Source: Zoogloea oleivorans
Lineage (GTDB): Bacteria > Pseudomonadota > Gammaproteobacteria > Burkholderiales > Rhodocyclaceae
Assembly (NCBI GenBank): GCA_030157785.1
Contig: JAOAUC010000014.1
Coordinates: 20,452 to 84,451, forward strand
Length of the DNA stretch: 64,000 nt
Direction of reading: 5' to 3'
Shown here: positions 1 through 8,066 of the stretch, piece by piece
How positions within the stretch are numbered: the stretch's first letter is position 1
Layout: every line of letters starts with the position of its first letter
Made by a program: the position numbers and the translations under genes
Notes under the pieces: model-generated
Told to the model about the DNA's origin: nothing
Database searches by the model: none
Seen by the model: only the letters and a program-made list of their open reading frames with translations

Positions 1-107
1 TCGGCGGGGCTGGGGACGGGCGTTTCGCGCAGGGCGAAGTCGTCCGGACCCGGAATGCCCTCGGGACGGCGGGCGAGGGTGATCTGGTGATTTTTCTTGT
101 CGGTCAT
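1..107 (-). CDS. NADP-dependent oxidoreductase (CurA-like MDR family), N-terminal fragment cut by window edge
   Basis: Reverse strand reads MTDKKNHQITLARRPEGIPGPDDFALRETPVPSPA, similar to the N-terminus of the 9707-10708 product (LLASRPEGKPTESNFRIEDGPVPNPGEG). Confidence 0.7.
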   Translation of the reverse strand, partial: MTDKKNHQITLARRPEGIPGPDDFALRETPVPSPA

Positions 108-136
108 GGCGGGGCTCTGTGGGGGCTGGCGTCGGC

Positions 137-895
137 TTACTGGGCGGTCCAGCCGCCGTCCACCGTGACCAGCGCACCGTGGACGAAGGAGGCAGCGTCG
201 GAGGCCAGCCACAGGATGGTGTTGGCGACTTCTTCCGAGGTGCCGAGGCGGCCGATGGGGTGCAGCGGCAGCAGGCTCTTTTCGAGTTCGGGCAGGTTGG
301 GGTGGTTTTCCAGCAGCGGGGTGCGGATCACGCCCGGGCAGATGGCGTTGATGCGGATGTTCTTGGCGCCGTATTCCACTGCGCAGGTCTTGGTGAGGCC
401 GGCCACTGCGTGCTTGCTGGCGTTGTAGGGTGAGGCGCCGGGCACGACGGTGATGCTCAGGGCCGAGGCGGTGTTGATGACCACGCCGCCGCCCTGCTTT
501 TCCATCTGGGCGATGGCGTACTTCATGCACAACCACACGCCCTTCAGGTTCACTGCAATCACCTTGTCGAAGTCGGCTTCGGAGGTTTCGGTGATCGGCG
601 CCATGTCGTTGTCCACGCCGGCGTTGTTGAGGGTGATGTCGAGACGGCCCCAGGTTTCGACGATCTGCTTGACCAGGTTTTCGACTTCGACGGCCTTGGT
701 GACATTGACCTTGAAGAAGCGGGCGACGCCGCCGGCGGCTTCGATCAGGGCGACGGTTTCGTTGCCGGCGGCTTCGGTGATGTCGGCGACGGCAACGGAG
801 GCGCCTTCGCGGGCGAAGGCGAGGGCGGCAGCGCGGCCGATGCCGGAGCCGGCGCCGGTGATGAGGACGACTTTTTTCTGGAAGGTGATCTGCAT
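137..895 (-). CDS. SDR family oxidoreductase
   Basis: 252 aa; TGAGSGIG cofactor motif, NNAG, YNASK active site. Confidence 0.93.
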   Translation of the reverse strand: MQITFQKKVVLITGAGSGIGRAAALAFAREGASVAVADITEAAGNETVALIEAAGGVARFFKVNVTKAVEVENLVKQIVETWGRLDITLNNAGVDNDMAPITETSEADFDKVIAVNLKGVWLCMKYAIAQMEKQGGGVVINTASALSITVVPGASPYNASKHAVAGLTKTCAVEYGAKNIRINAICPGVIRTPLLENHPNLPELEKSLLPLHPIGRLGTSEEVANTILWLASDAASFVHGALVTVDGGWTAQ

Positions 896-928
896 GGGTT
901 TCTCCGGGAATTGGGGGTAGGTCGAGGC

Positions 929-2239
929 TTAGCGGCGGCCTTCGATGTAGTCGTTGATCACTTCATGGAGGCGACGCACGCGGGCCTCCTGGCCGGACAG
1001 GTAGGCGTCCTGGTAGCCGCGCGAGTGCAGGCCCCGTTGTTGCGCTACGGCCACGCTCAAGTCCTGGTCGGCGACGAAACCGAGGGATTCCACGCCTTCA
1101 CCGAAAATCTCGTGGGCGGCCGGCACTACCGGGCGCATGCCCAGCGGCGTGGCGGCTTCGGGCGCGCCTTCGACCTTGGGCACCATGAACCAGTGGTCGA
1201 ACAGGCATTTCTCCGGATCGGTGGGGTGGGGCTGGGGGCGCAGCACTTGGTAGCCGTCCGCCGACATGGTCAGCGAGATGTTGGGGAACAGGGTGTAGTG
1301 GTGGTAGTCGGTGAGCTGCTCGTCGGAGAGCTTTTCGTAGTGCGTGTAGCCACGCTCCTGGCCGAGCTTGCGCTTTTGCACCATCAGGGCGGCGCGGGCT
1401 TCGCGGACGCGGCCATGGAAGGGTTCCGGGTCGAGCTCCCAGCTGCGCAGGATGTCGTCCAGCGGAGCCTGTACCTGATCGGTCCGGCTGCTGCTGGCGG
1501 GCAGCGCACCCTTCATCTTCATGCGGTTGTGGCCGCTCTTGTAAAGATCGAAGTCGGTGTTCTGGTAGGCGTCGTCGATGAAGGTGGCGAGCTCCCGGTG
1601 CAGGCTCTGCACGTGGTAGGACTCGTTGAAGTTGTCGTGGATGATCTTCCAGTTGCAGTCAACCGTGCCGGTGAGCCACATGACGCGCACCCAGTTTTCG
1701 CTCTGGTAGCGCTCGAGCTGCTCGGCGACCACGCCGAGGGCCTCGCGCAGGCTGGGGGCTGCGGGGTCCATGTTGAACCACACCAGGCCACCCAGGGTTT
1801 CACAGCGGATTTCCTTCAGCTGCACCTTGCCGATCGGGTTGCCCTGCGGGTAGTCCTCGGCGTCGCGTACGTGGCGCACCACACCGTCGAGGCTGAAGGC
1901 CCAGCTGTGATAAGCGCACACCATGCGCTTCACGCCGCACTTGTGTTCTTCCTTGACCAGCCGGTTGCCCCGGTGCGGGCAGACGTTGTAGTAGGCACGG
2001 ATCACGCCGGCCTCGTCGCGCAGCATGAGGATCGATTCCTCGCCGATGCTGTGGGTCATGGTGCTGCCCGTTTCGGCCAGCTGTGCGCTCATCCCGCCGA
2101 TCTGCCAGGTGCGGGTGAAGATGTGATCCCACTCTTTTTGTGCGAATTCGCGCGAGTAGTAGCGCTCGCCCGTGATGGGGTCGCCGCGCAGGAAATCGCC
2201 GCTCAGTTTTTCCTTTTGTGTGCGTTCCTCGATATGCAT
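929..2239 (-). CDS. Rieske aromatic ring-hydroxylating oxygenase alpha subunit
   Basis: 436 aa; Rieske CPHRGN...CAYHSW motif and HDNFNESYHVQSLH mononuclear iron region. Confidence 0.93.
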   Translation of the reverse strand: MHIEERTQKEKLSGDFLRGDPITGERYYSREFAQKEWDHIFTRTWQIGGMSAQLAETGSTMTHSIGEESILMLRDEAGVIRAYYNVCPHRGNRLVKEEHKCGVKRMVCAYHSWAFSLDGVVRHVRDAEDYPQGNPIGKVQLKEIRCETLGGLVWFNMDPAAPSLREALGVVAEQLERYQSENWVRVMWLTGTVDCNWKIIHDNFNESYHVQSLHRELATFIDDAYQNTDFDLYKSGHNRMKMKGALPASSSRTDQVQAPLDDILRSWELDPEPFHGRVREARAALMVQKRKLGQERGYTHYEKLSDEQLTDYHHYTLFPNISLTMSADGYQVLRPQPHPTDPEKCLFDHWFMVPKVEGAPEAATPLGMRPVVPAAHEIFGEGVESLGFVADQDLSVAVAQQRGLHSRGYQDAYLSGQEARVRRLHEVINDYIEGRR

Positions 2240-2368
2240 TTGCTCCTCCTTCTTCGCTGAAACCCGGTCAGCGACTTATTGGTGTGGATGGTTTCCAGTT
2301 CTCTTCTGAAGGGTCAGGCCCGGCCGTCTTGATGCGGCGTGTGGGCGGTCTTCAGCTGGATGTGCCGC

Positions 2369-2905
2369 TCAGCGCAGGATGCCGAGGACGTAGGCCGGGT
2401 CACTGCGGTCGCGCCGGCCGGTGTCGAAGCTGGCGTAGATGCCCCCGGTGCTGCCGGAAAAGGGCCAGCAGGCGTTCCAGTCCATGATCAGATTGCGCGA
2501 GAACATGCGCCAGGTGCCGTCGCGCTTTTCCCACACGTCGTGGTAGCGCAGGCCGTCCGGGCAGTTGATGACGCCGCCGCCGTACTCGGCCGGCAGGGCC
2601 GCTGCGGCGTTGCCGAGCATGTAGGACTCGGCCATGGCGCGGTCGCCGTCAAGGACGATGCTGATGTTGCCGACCCGGTGCCAGCCCATCAGCAGGTTGT
2701 CGCGGATGAAGGGAATGTCCCACGCGCAGAAATCCATCGCGTTGCCGTCGAAGACACCGAAGATGACCGAGCCGTCGGGATGGAAGGTGGATTTCAGGAG
2801 TTCCAGGTCGCAGCGGTCGATGGCCTGGATGTAGTGGCACATCTGGGCCCGGATGGCCTGCTCGTCGGCCAGGGCGCGAATGCGGGCGCTGGCGTCGGCA
2901 CTCAT
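2369..2905 (-). CDS. NTF2/SnoaL-like protein (178 aa)
   Basis: Start MSADASARIRALADEQAIRAQMCHYIQAIDRCDLELLKSTFHPDGSV; overlaps upstream CDS stop by 4 nt (ATGA). Confidence 0.8.
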   Translation of the reverse strand: MSADASARIRALADEQAIRAQMCHYIQAIDRCDLELLKSTFHPDGSVIFGVFDGNAMDFCAWDIPFIRDNLLMGWHRVGNISIVLDGDRAMAESYMLGNAAAALPAEYGGGVINCPDGLRYHDVWEKRDGTWRMFSRNLIMDWNACWPFSGSTGGIYASFDTGRRDRSDPAYVLGILR

Positions 2906-3447
2906 GCCTGTGCTCCCAGCAGGGCGTACACCGGATCGCTGCGGTCGCGGGTGCCGCGCAGCTTGATCATGCCGAACATGCCCTCGTCCCACACGGCGGT
3001 GGTGGGCTTGTTCATGTTCCAGTCCATCACGAAGGCGCGGGTGGCGATCTTCCAGGCACCGTCTTCGCGTTTGTAGGTGTCCAGATAGCGGCCGCCGATC
3101 CACTGGTCGGTCTTGCTGCCGTTCTCCACCAGGGTACTGATGGCAATCAGGTACACCTCGCCGCGGGCGGTGTCGCCGTCCACTGCGTAGTATTCGTTGG
3201 ATATCGCGTGGTAGCTGCGCTCGCGCACCGCATCGGGGGTGGTCACAGCGGTGGTGAATTCCTGCGCCGGACCCTTGAAGGCGCCACAGTCCACCTGGGC
3301 ATCGTGGGTCCATACGGAGCCGAGCATTGCGGCGTCCATGCGGTCGGCACCCCGGCAGTAGCGGGTGTTCAGGTTGTGCAGGTCGCGCTGGGCTTCGAGT
3401 TCTTCCAGCAGGGCGATATCCGGGTTCTGGTTCATGCTTGTCTCCAT
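2902..3447 (-). CDS. NTF2/SnoaL-like protein (181 aa)
   Basis: LEAQRDLHNLNTRYCRGADRMDAAMLGSVWTHDAQVDCG typical SnoaL-like N-terminus. Confidence 0.8.
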   Translation of the reverse strand: METSMNQNPDIALLEELEAQRDLHNLNTRYCRGADRMDAAMLGSVWTHDAQVDCGAFKGPAQEFTTAVTTPDAVRERSYHAISNEYYAVDGDTARGEVYLIAISTLVENGSKTDQWIGGRYLDTYKREDGAWKIATRAFVMDWNMNKPTTAVWDEGMFGMIKLRGTRDRSDPVYALLGAQA

Positions 3448-3492
3448 ACCGTTTTGTTTGTGTTTGTCAGTACAGCTTACCTAGCTATTTAT

Positions 3493-3516
3493 AAAAAACA
3501 AGGCTGTTGGTTTTGT
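3493..3516. promoter_or_regulatory. Putative operator site a (AAAAAAC-N10-GTTTTGT)
   Basis: Matches the 24-bp dyad shared by intergenic regions of this window; upstream of the 3447-929 operon. Confidence 0.6.
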
Positions 3517-3534
3517 TTGTTGGGTAATTCAGGA

Positions 3535-3732
3535 TTATTTGCTTGTCGGGCGCTCGCCAGGCCTAGACCGCCATGCCCGCCAGCCGCCCTCGGCCCGTGC
3601 CCGGTGGTAGCCGATCAGTGCGTCGTTCATCGTGCCGGCGCCCAGGTTGGTGGCGTGGGCGGTGCGCACGACACGGTTCTTCAGCGTGACGGGGCCGAGA
3701 TTGATGGGCGTGTGGACGTGAGTGAGGGACAT
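3535..3732 (-). pseudogene. Truncated OYE / NADH:flavin oxidoreductase remnant (N-terminal ~50 residues)
   Basis: MSLTHVHTPINLGPVTLKNRVVRTAHATNLGAGTMNDALIGYHRARAEGG then unrelated residues and a stop at 65 aa. Confidence 0.7.
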
Positions 3733-3740
3733 GGTGGGGG

Positions 3741-4520
3741 TCAGAAAAGGTGGATCAGCCCGAGGGCGCAGGCGATCGCCACGGCGTGGGTGCGGTTGCT
3801 GGCGCCGAGCTTGCGCGAGGCGTTGCCGAGGTGGAAATGCACCGTCTCGCGGGAGCGCCCGAGGATGGTGCCGATGTCTTCTTCGGTCTTGCCGCGGGCG
3901 GCCCAGCCGAGGCATTCGATCTCGCGCAGGCTGAGGGTGTCGGCGGCGGCCGTGGCTTCGCGCCGGCGAGCCGCGCCTTCGAGGGCGTCCACGCGGGTGA
4001 TGAAGGCGTGGGAGATCAGGTAGGTGTCGCGCCAGGTGTCGCGGTAACGGCGCAGCAGGCTGCCCGGATCGCGGCTGAACCAGGAGACGTAGCCGGTCTT
4101 GCCGCCGGGGCGATGCACCGGCACGGTGACGGCGCCGTCACCGTGCACCGAGTCTTTGTAGGACTTTAGGATGCGGCGTTGTTCGCCGCTCAGCGGGGTG
4201 TCCTTCCAGGCGTCGCTGTCCGGGTCGCAGTCCCATACGAAGGGGTCCATGCTGTGCCCGCAGCGGCGGGTCACCGGGCAGTCGAGGCCCATGCGCTGGT
4301 CCACCCAGGCTTTCACGTAATCGGCCGACCAGCCCATGGCCACGGCAACGAATTCGCCGCTGGCCGTGCGCGGCAGGCCGTTGCGGTCCATGTCCGGGTG
4401 GAAGGCGGCCAGCCCCCAGCCGAGGGTGCCGGCGTATTCGGCGAGCAGGGTGGCGGCCTCGCCGAGGGTGGCCTGCTGGCCGAGCTGCTGGCGAAAACGG
4501 GTATCACAGGGTGTGCGCAC
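3741..4520 (-). CDS. LuxR family transcriptional regulator with autoinducer-binding-like N-terminus
   Basis: 259 aa; C-terminal HTH LSLREIECLGWAARGKTEEDIGTILGRSRETVHFHLGNASRKLGASNRTHAV. Confidence 0.88.
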   Translation of the reverse strand: MRTPCDTRFRQQLGQQATLGEAATLLAEYAGTLGWGLAAFHPDMDRNGLPRTASGEFVAVAMGWSADYVKAWVDQRMGLDCPVTRRCGHSMDPFVWDCDPDSDAWKDTPLSGEQRRILKSYKDSVHGDGAVTVPVHRPGGKTGYVSWFSRDPGSLLRRYRDTWRDTYLISHAFITRVDALEGAARRREATAAADTLSLREIECLGWAARGKTEEDIGTILGRSRETVHFHLGNASRKLGASNRTHAVAIACALGLIHLF

Positions 4521-4568
4521 GACAGTCTCCCGACTAGGAGGATGAAGAGGCGAAAGGCGCGGCTTGTT

Positions 4569-4967
4569 TCAGTTGTTCAGCGCGCCAGCGGCAATCCAGT
4601 TGCGGAAGCGCTCCCGGACTTCCGGCTCGAGGGGCGGGGCGCCGAAGGGCATCTGCACGCCCTGGCCGCCGGCATCCAGATGCGTGCCGTCGAGCTTGTG
4701 CATCAGGTAGCTCTTGCCGGGGGAACCGGGTTCGACGCGACGCAGCGGACTCTCGATGGACGCCACCTTGACCAGCGAGGCCCATGCGGCGGCCGGGTGG
4801 AGTTTCATGTTTCCGGCTTCCTGCCCGGTCAGGTGGCAGGTGGCGCAGTTGCTGCGCAGCACCGGTACCACGTCCCGGGCAAAGCTGACGGTTTCTGCGG
4901 CCCTGGCACTGCTGCCCTGCAAGAGCAGGGCGGCAGCCAGAACGATTGCCTGGCTGCCGGACATCAT
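4569..4967 (-). CDS. Small c-type cytochrome
   Basis: 132 aa; signal-like N-terminus and CATCH haem motif (RSNCATCHLTGQEAGNMKL); 4-nt overlap with upstream flavoprotein gene. Confidence 0.8.
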   Translation of the reverse strand: MMSGSQAIVLAAALLLQGSSARAAETVSFARDVVPVLRSNCATCHLTGQEAGNMKLHPAAAWASLVKVASIESPLRRVEPGSPGKSYLMHKLDGTHLDAGGQGVQMPFGAPPLEPEVRERFRNWIAAGALNN

Positions 4968-6721
4968 GCTTTTGCCGTGGGCTGCTGCATGGCGTGCAGG
5001 CCGGCGATGTAGCCGAAGGTGAGGGCCAGGCCGATGGTGCCGCCGGCGCCGAAGTACGCGCCACGGGCCGGGCTGGCGATGCAGTTGCCGGCGCCGTACA
5101 GGCCGGGGATCGGCTTGTTGTGGGTGTCGAGCACCTGGGCCTTCTCGTTGATGGCCGGGCCGCCGTTGGTATCGAGTGCACCGGGCCCGAGGATGAAGGC
5201 GTAAAAGGGGCCGTTCAGCGGATGCATGGTGATGTTGGGCATCGGATTGGCCGGCTGGCTGGATTCCTTGCGCACCGGCGAGAAGAGTGCCTGCCAGTCC
5301 TTGTCGTACTCATGCACGCCACGCTCGAACTCCGGATCGACGCCGGTCTTGGCGTAGCCGTTGAAGCGGCTCACGGTGTCGGCCAGGCTGGCCTTGAAGT
5401 CCGGGGCGAGGGTGTAGCAGCCGATGTGCTTTTCGAGCTTCTTCATGCGCTCGGCGATGTTGTCGGCCAGCTCGGCCAGGGTGTTGCCCTGGATCATGAA
5501 GCGCGCCGCGCGGCGGTCGGCCGGAATCGGGAAGGCGCCGCCGAAGGCGTCCAGGCTGCGCTCGTCGAAGACCATGAACTGGACCTGGTTGGGGAATTCC
5601 TTCTTCACCGGGTCGAAGACGAAGTGCAGATGGGTGCGGTCGTTGTAGTTGATCTTCTCGTTGACGATGCGCCGGCCGTACTTGTTGACCAGGATCATCG
5701 AGTCGCCCGGCAGCACGAAGGCGCCCAGGCCAACGGCGCGGTTTTCGAGGGCCTCTTCGAGCACGACCTGGGTGCGCCAGGCGGTGTTCAGCGCGCCCAT
5801 CCTGGCACCCGCCGCACCGGCGATGGAGATGAAGTCGCCGGTCGAGCCGGGCATGGCACAGGCGCCATACAGGCCGGGCTGGTGCAGGCCGACCAGTTCA
5901 GTGTTGTGGGAATAGCCGCCGGTGCCGAAAACCACCGCCTTGCGGGCCTTGATGCGCACCAGCTTGTCGCCGTGCATGGCTTCGATGCCGATGACGCGGC
6001 CCTTGTCCATGACCAGCTTGGTGACCCGGTGTTCCAGCAGCACGGGCATGCCGCGCTTGGTGAGCCAGGCTTCCAGCTGGGCGGCCAGGCTGCCGCCGCC
6101 GAGGCTCGAGCCGGCGCCGGCGGCGGGTTCCAGGGCACGGCCGCGGGACACCTTGTTTTCCGGCAGGTGGTCGGCGTAGTCGGGGGCATGCTTGTCCACG
6201 AACCACATCTTGAATTCCTTGAAGCGCACGGCGCCCAGCTTGTCCATGTGCTCGATCATCGGCGAGCCGTTGTCGTAGAAGGCTTCAAGCAGGCGGTAGT
6301 CGCTGGCCGGCAGGCCCAGGGTCGGGCTGGTCGGTGTGTATTCGCGCGGGAAGGCGTAACGGGCCAGGAAGCGCAGGCAGTCGGTCTTGTTGTCGTCGAT
6401 GCCGCGGGCGCGCAGGAAGGGGTTGTTGGGAATCCACGTGACGCCGCCGGATTTGCCGGTGGTGCCGCCGGGCAGCGGCATCTTCTCGACCAGGATGGCC
6501 TTGCCGCCCTGGCCGACGGCGGTGACCGCGGCCGCACAGGCGGCGGCACCGGAGCCGACGCAGACCACGTCGGTTTCGTGGTCCCATTTGAGGGATGCCG
6601 GGGAGGCCTCGCCACCCTGGGTGGCAGAGGCCATGCCCAGGGTGGCGAGGCCGCCGGCAGCCATGGCGCCGCGCTTCAACAGGTCACGACGGGTCGGCTG
6701 CTTGGGGGTGTTGCTGCTCAT
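4964..6721 (-). CDS. Tat-exported FAD-binding dehydrogenase (3-ketosteroid dehydrogenase / fumarate reductase flavoprotein-like)
   Basis: 585 aa; twin-arginine signal TRRDLLKRGAMAAGGLATLGMASA; FAD motif DVVCVGSGAAACAAAVTAVGQGGKAILVEK; C-terminal GLYGAGNCIASPARGAYFGAGGTIG. Confidence 0.88.
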   Translation of the reverse strand: MSSNTPKQPTRRDLLKRGAMAAGGLATLGMASATQGGEASPASLKWDHETDVVCVGSGAAACAAAVTAVGQGGKAILVEKMPLPGGTTGKSGGVTWIPNNPFLRARGIDDNKTDCLRFLARYAFPREYTPTSPTLGLPASDYRLLEAFYDNGSPMIEHMDKLGAVRFKEFKMWFVDKHAPDYADHLPENKVSRGRALEPAAGAGSSLGGGSLAAQLEAWLTKRGMPVLLEHRVTKLVMDKGRVIGIEAMHGDKLVRIKARKAVVFGTGGYSHNTELVGLHQPGLYGACAMPGSTGDFISIAGAAGARMGALNTAWRTQVVLEEALENRAVGLGAFVLPGDSMILVNKYGRRIVNEKINYNDRTHLHFVFDPVKKEFPNQVQFMVFDERSLDAFGGAFPIPADRRAARFMIQGNTLAELADNIAERMKKLEKHIGCYTLAPDFKASLADTVSRFNGYAKTGVDPEFERGVHEYDKDWQALFSPVRKESSQPANPMPNITMHPLNGPFYAFILGPGALDTNGGPAINEKAQVLDTHNKPIPGLYGAGNCIASPARGAYFGAGGTIGLALTFGYIAGLHAMQQPTAKA

Positions 6722-6880
6722 CCGGTTCTCCTTTGTTACTGCGTTGAAAGCCCTTGGGCTTCCTTGTCTCGGGATCCAAGATCGCCTGCTGGTCGGTGGG
6801 AAGCAGGTCGTCTCAGATGTCTGGCTTTATTTGCAACGGATGTTGTAAAATAGATTAGTCCCACCCTACGAGTCAAGTCA

Positions 6881-7468
6881 ATGCCCGCAGTCGTCGATCA
6901 CGAAAAACGTCGCCAGCAGATTGCCGGCATCGCCGCCGACCTTATTTCCCGGGTTGGCCTCGATGCGCTGACGATGCGCGAAATTGCGGCGGCGGCGGGT
7001 TACAGCACGACCATCGTCACCCACTATTTCGCCAGCAAGCGCGACCTGCTGCTGTACACCTACCGGGCTTCGGCGAGCAACGCGCAGGGCCGGGTAAATA
7101 CCGTGCTGGCGCGCGATGCCTGCGATCTGAGGGGCTGCATCGAGGCCCTGCTGCCCCTCGACGAAGTGCGCCTGCAGGACTGGAAGGTGTACCTGGCCTT
7201 CTGGCAGATCGCCCTGGTGGACCCGGATTTCTCGGCCGAGCAACGTGCCCAGGCCATCAACGCCCGGCACATCCTGCAGCGGGTGCTGGTGGCCCGCGCC
7301 CAGGCCGGGCTGGTGCCGGCGGACCAGGTGGAGACGCTGGCCCGGCGCCTGCTGGTGTGCCTCGTCGGCATGGCGGTCCAGGCGGTATTCGATCCGGTGG
7401 ACTGGTCGGGGGAGGGGCAGCGGGCCTTCCTGGACGCAGAACTCCGCGCCCTCGTCGGGGCGGATTAA
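6881..7468 (+). CDS. TetR/AcrR family transcriptional regulator
   Basis: 195 aa; N-terminal HTH ADLISRVGLDALTMREIAAAAGYSTTIVTHYFASKRDLL. Confidence 0.92.
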   Translation: MPAVVDHEKRRQQIAGIAADLISRVGLDALTMREIAAAAGYSTTIVTHYFASKRDLLLYTYRASASNAQGRVNTVLARDACDLRGCIEALLPLDEVRLQDWKVYLAFWQIALVDPDFSAEQRAQAINARHILQRVLVARAQAGLVPADQVETLARRLLVCLVGMAVQAVFDPVDWSGEGQRAFLDAELRALVGAD

Positions 7469-7492
7469 AAAACCAAAGAGGAGACACACACC

Positions 7493-7939
7493 ATGAGCGA
7501 AACCACAGGCTTGCCGTGGACCGACAACTACCTGCTCGGCTACCCGCCGATGGACGACACCCACCGGGAGTTCGTCGACATCGTCGATGCAATGCTGAGC
7601 TGCGAGGACGCGGCCTTTGCCGGCCACTTGCGCGCCTTCATCGTGCACGCCGAAGCCCACTTCGCCGAAGAGAAGGCGTGGATGGAGTCCACCGACTTTC
7701 CGGCCACCAGCTGCCACGTGGATGATCACAACGCCGTCTACAACTCGGCCCTCGAGGTCGAGCCCCATGTGCTGGACGGCAACGTGATGATCGGCCGCAT
7801 GTTTGCCGCCGAACTGGCGCGCTGGTTTCCGGGCCATGCTGATTACCTGGATTCGGCGCTCGCCCAGTGGATGGCCAAGCGCAAGCTGGGCGGCGTGCCG
7901 GTGGTGCTGAAGCGCAATATCACCACGACGGAATCCTGA
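7493..7939 (+). CDS. Bacteriohemerythrin-like protein
   Basis: 148 aa; DDTHREF, HAEAHFAEE, CHVDDHN, FPGHADYLD diiron ligand pattern. Confidence 0.85.
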   Translation: MSETTGLPWTDNYLLGYPPMDDTHREFVDIVDAMLSCEDAAFAGHLRAFIVHAEAHFAEEKAWMESTDFPATSCHVDDHNAVYNSALEVEPHVLDGNVMIGRMFAAELARWFPGHADYLDSALAQWMAKRKLGGVPVVLKRNITTTES

Positions 7940-7986
7940 ATCAGAGACGGCGCTGTTGGCTTTTCAGCGCCAGCGGTGTAGCCTTA

Positions 7987-8010
7987 AACAAACAGACAAT
8001 TTTGTTTTGG
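7987..8010. promoter_or_regulatory. Putative operator site b (AACAAAC-N10-GTTTTGG)
   Basis: 24-bp dyad; upstream of the GMC oxidoreductase operon. Confidence 0.6.
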
Positions 8011-8066
8011 TTTGAGTGGCCCGGGCACAGGTGCCGCCTGCCACAGCCCGGAGGAGGATTGGAATC

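Noticed and set aside
3450-3467. TGTTTTGTTTGTGTTTGT stretch as an additional operator
   Set aside because: Only T/G-rich half-like similarity without an AACAAAC arm at the 10-nt spacing.
4946-6853. 635-aa plus-strand ORF
   Set aside because: Antisense to the KstD-like flavoprotein.
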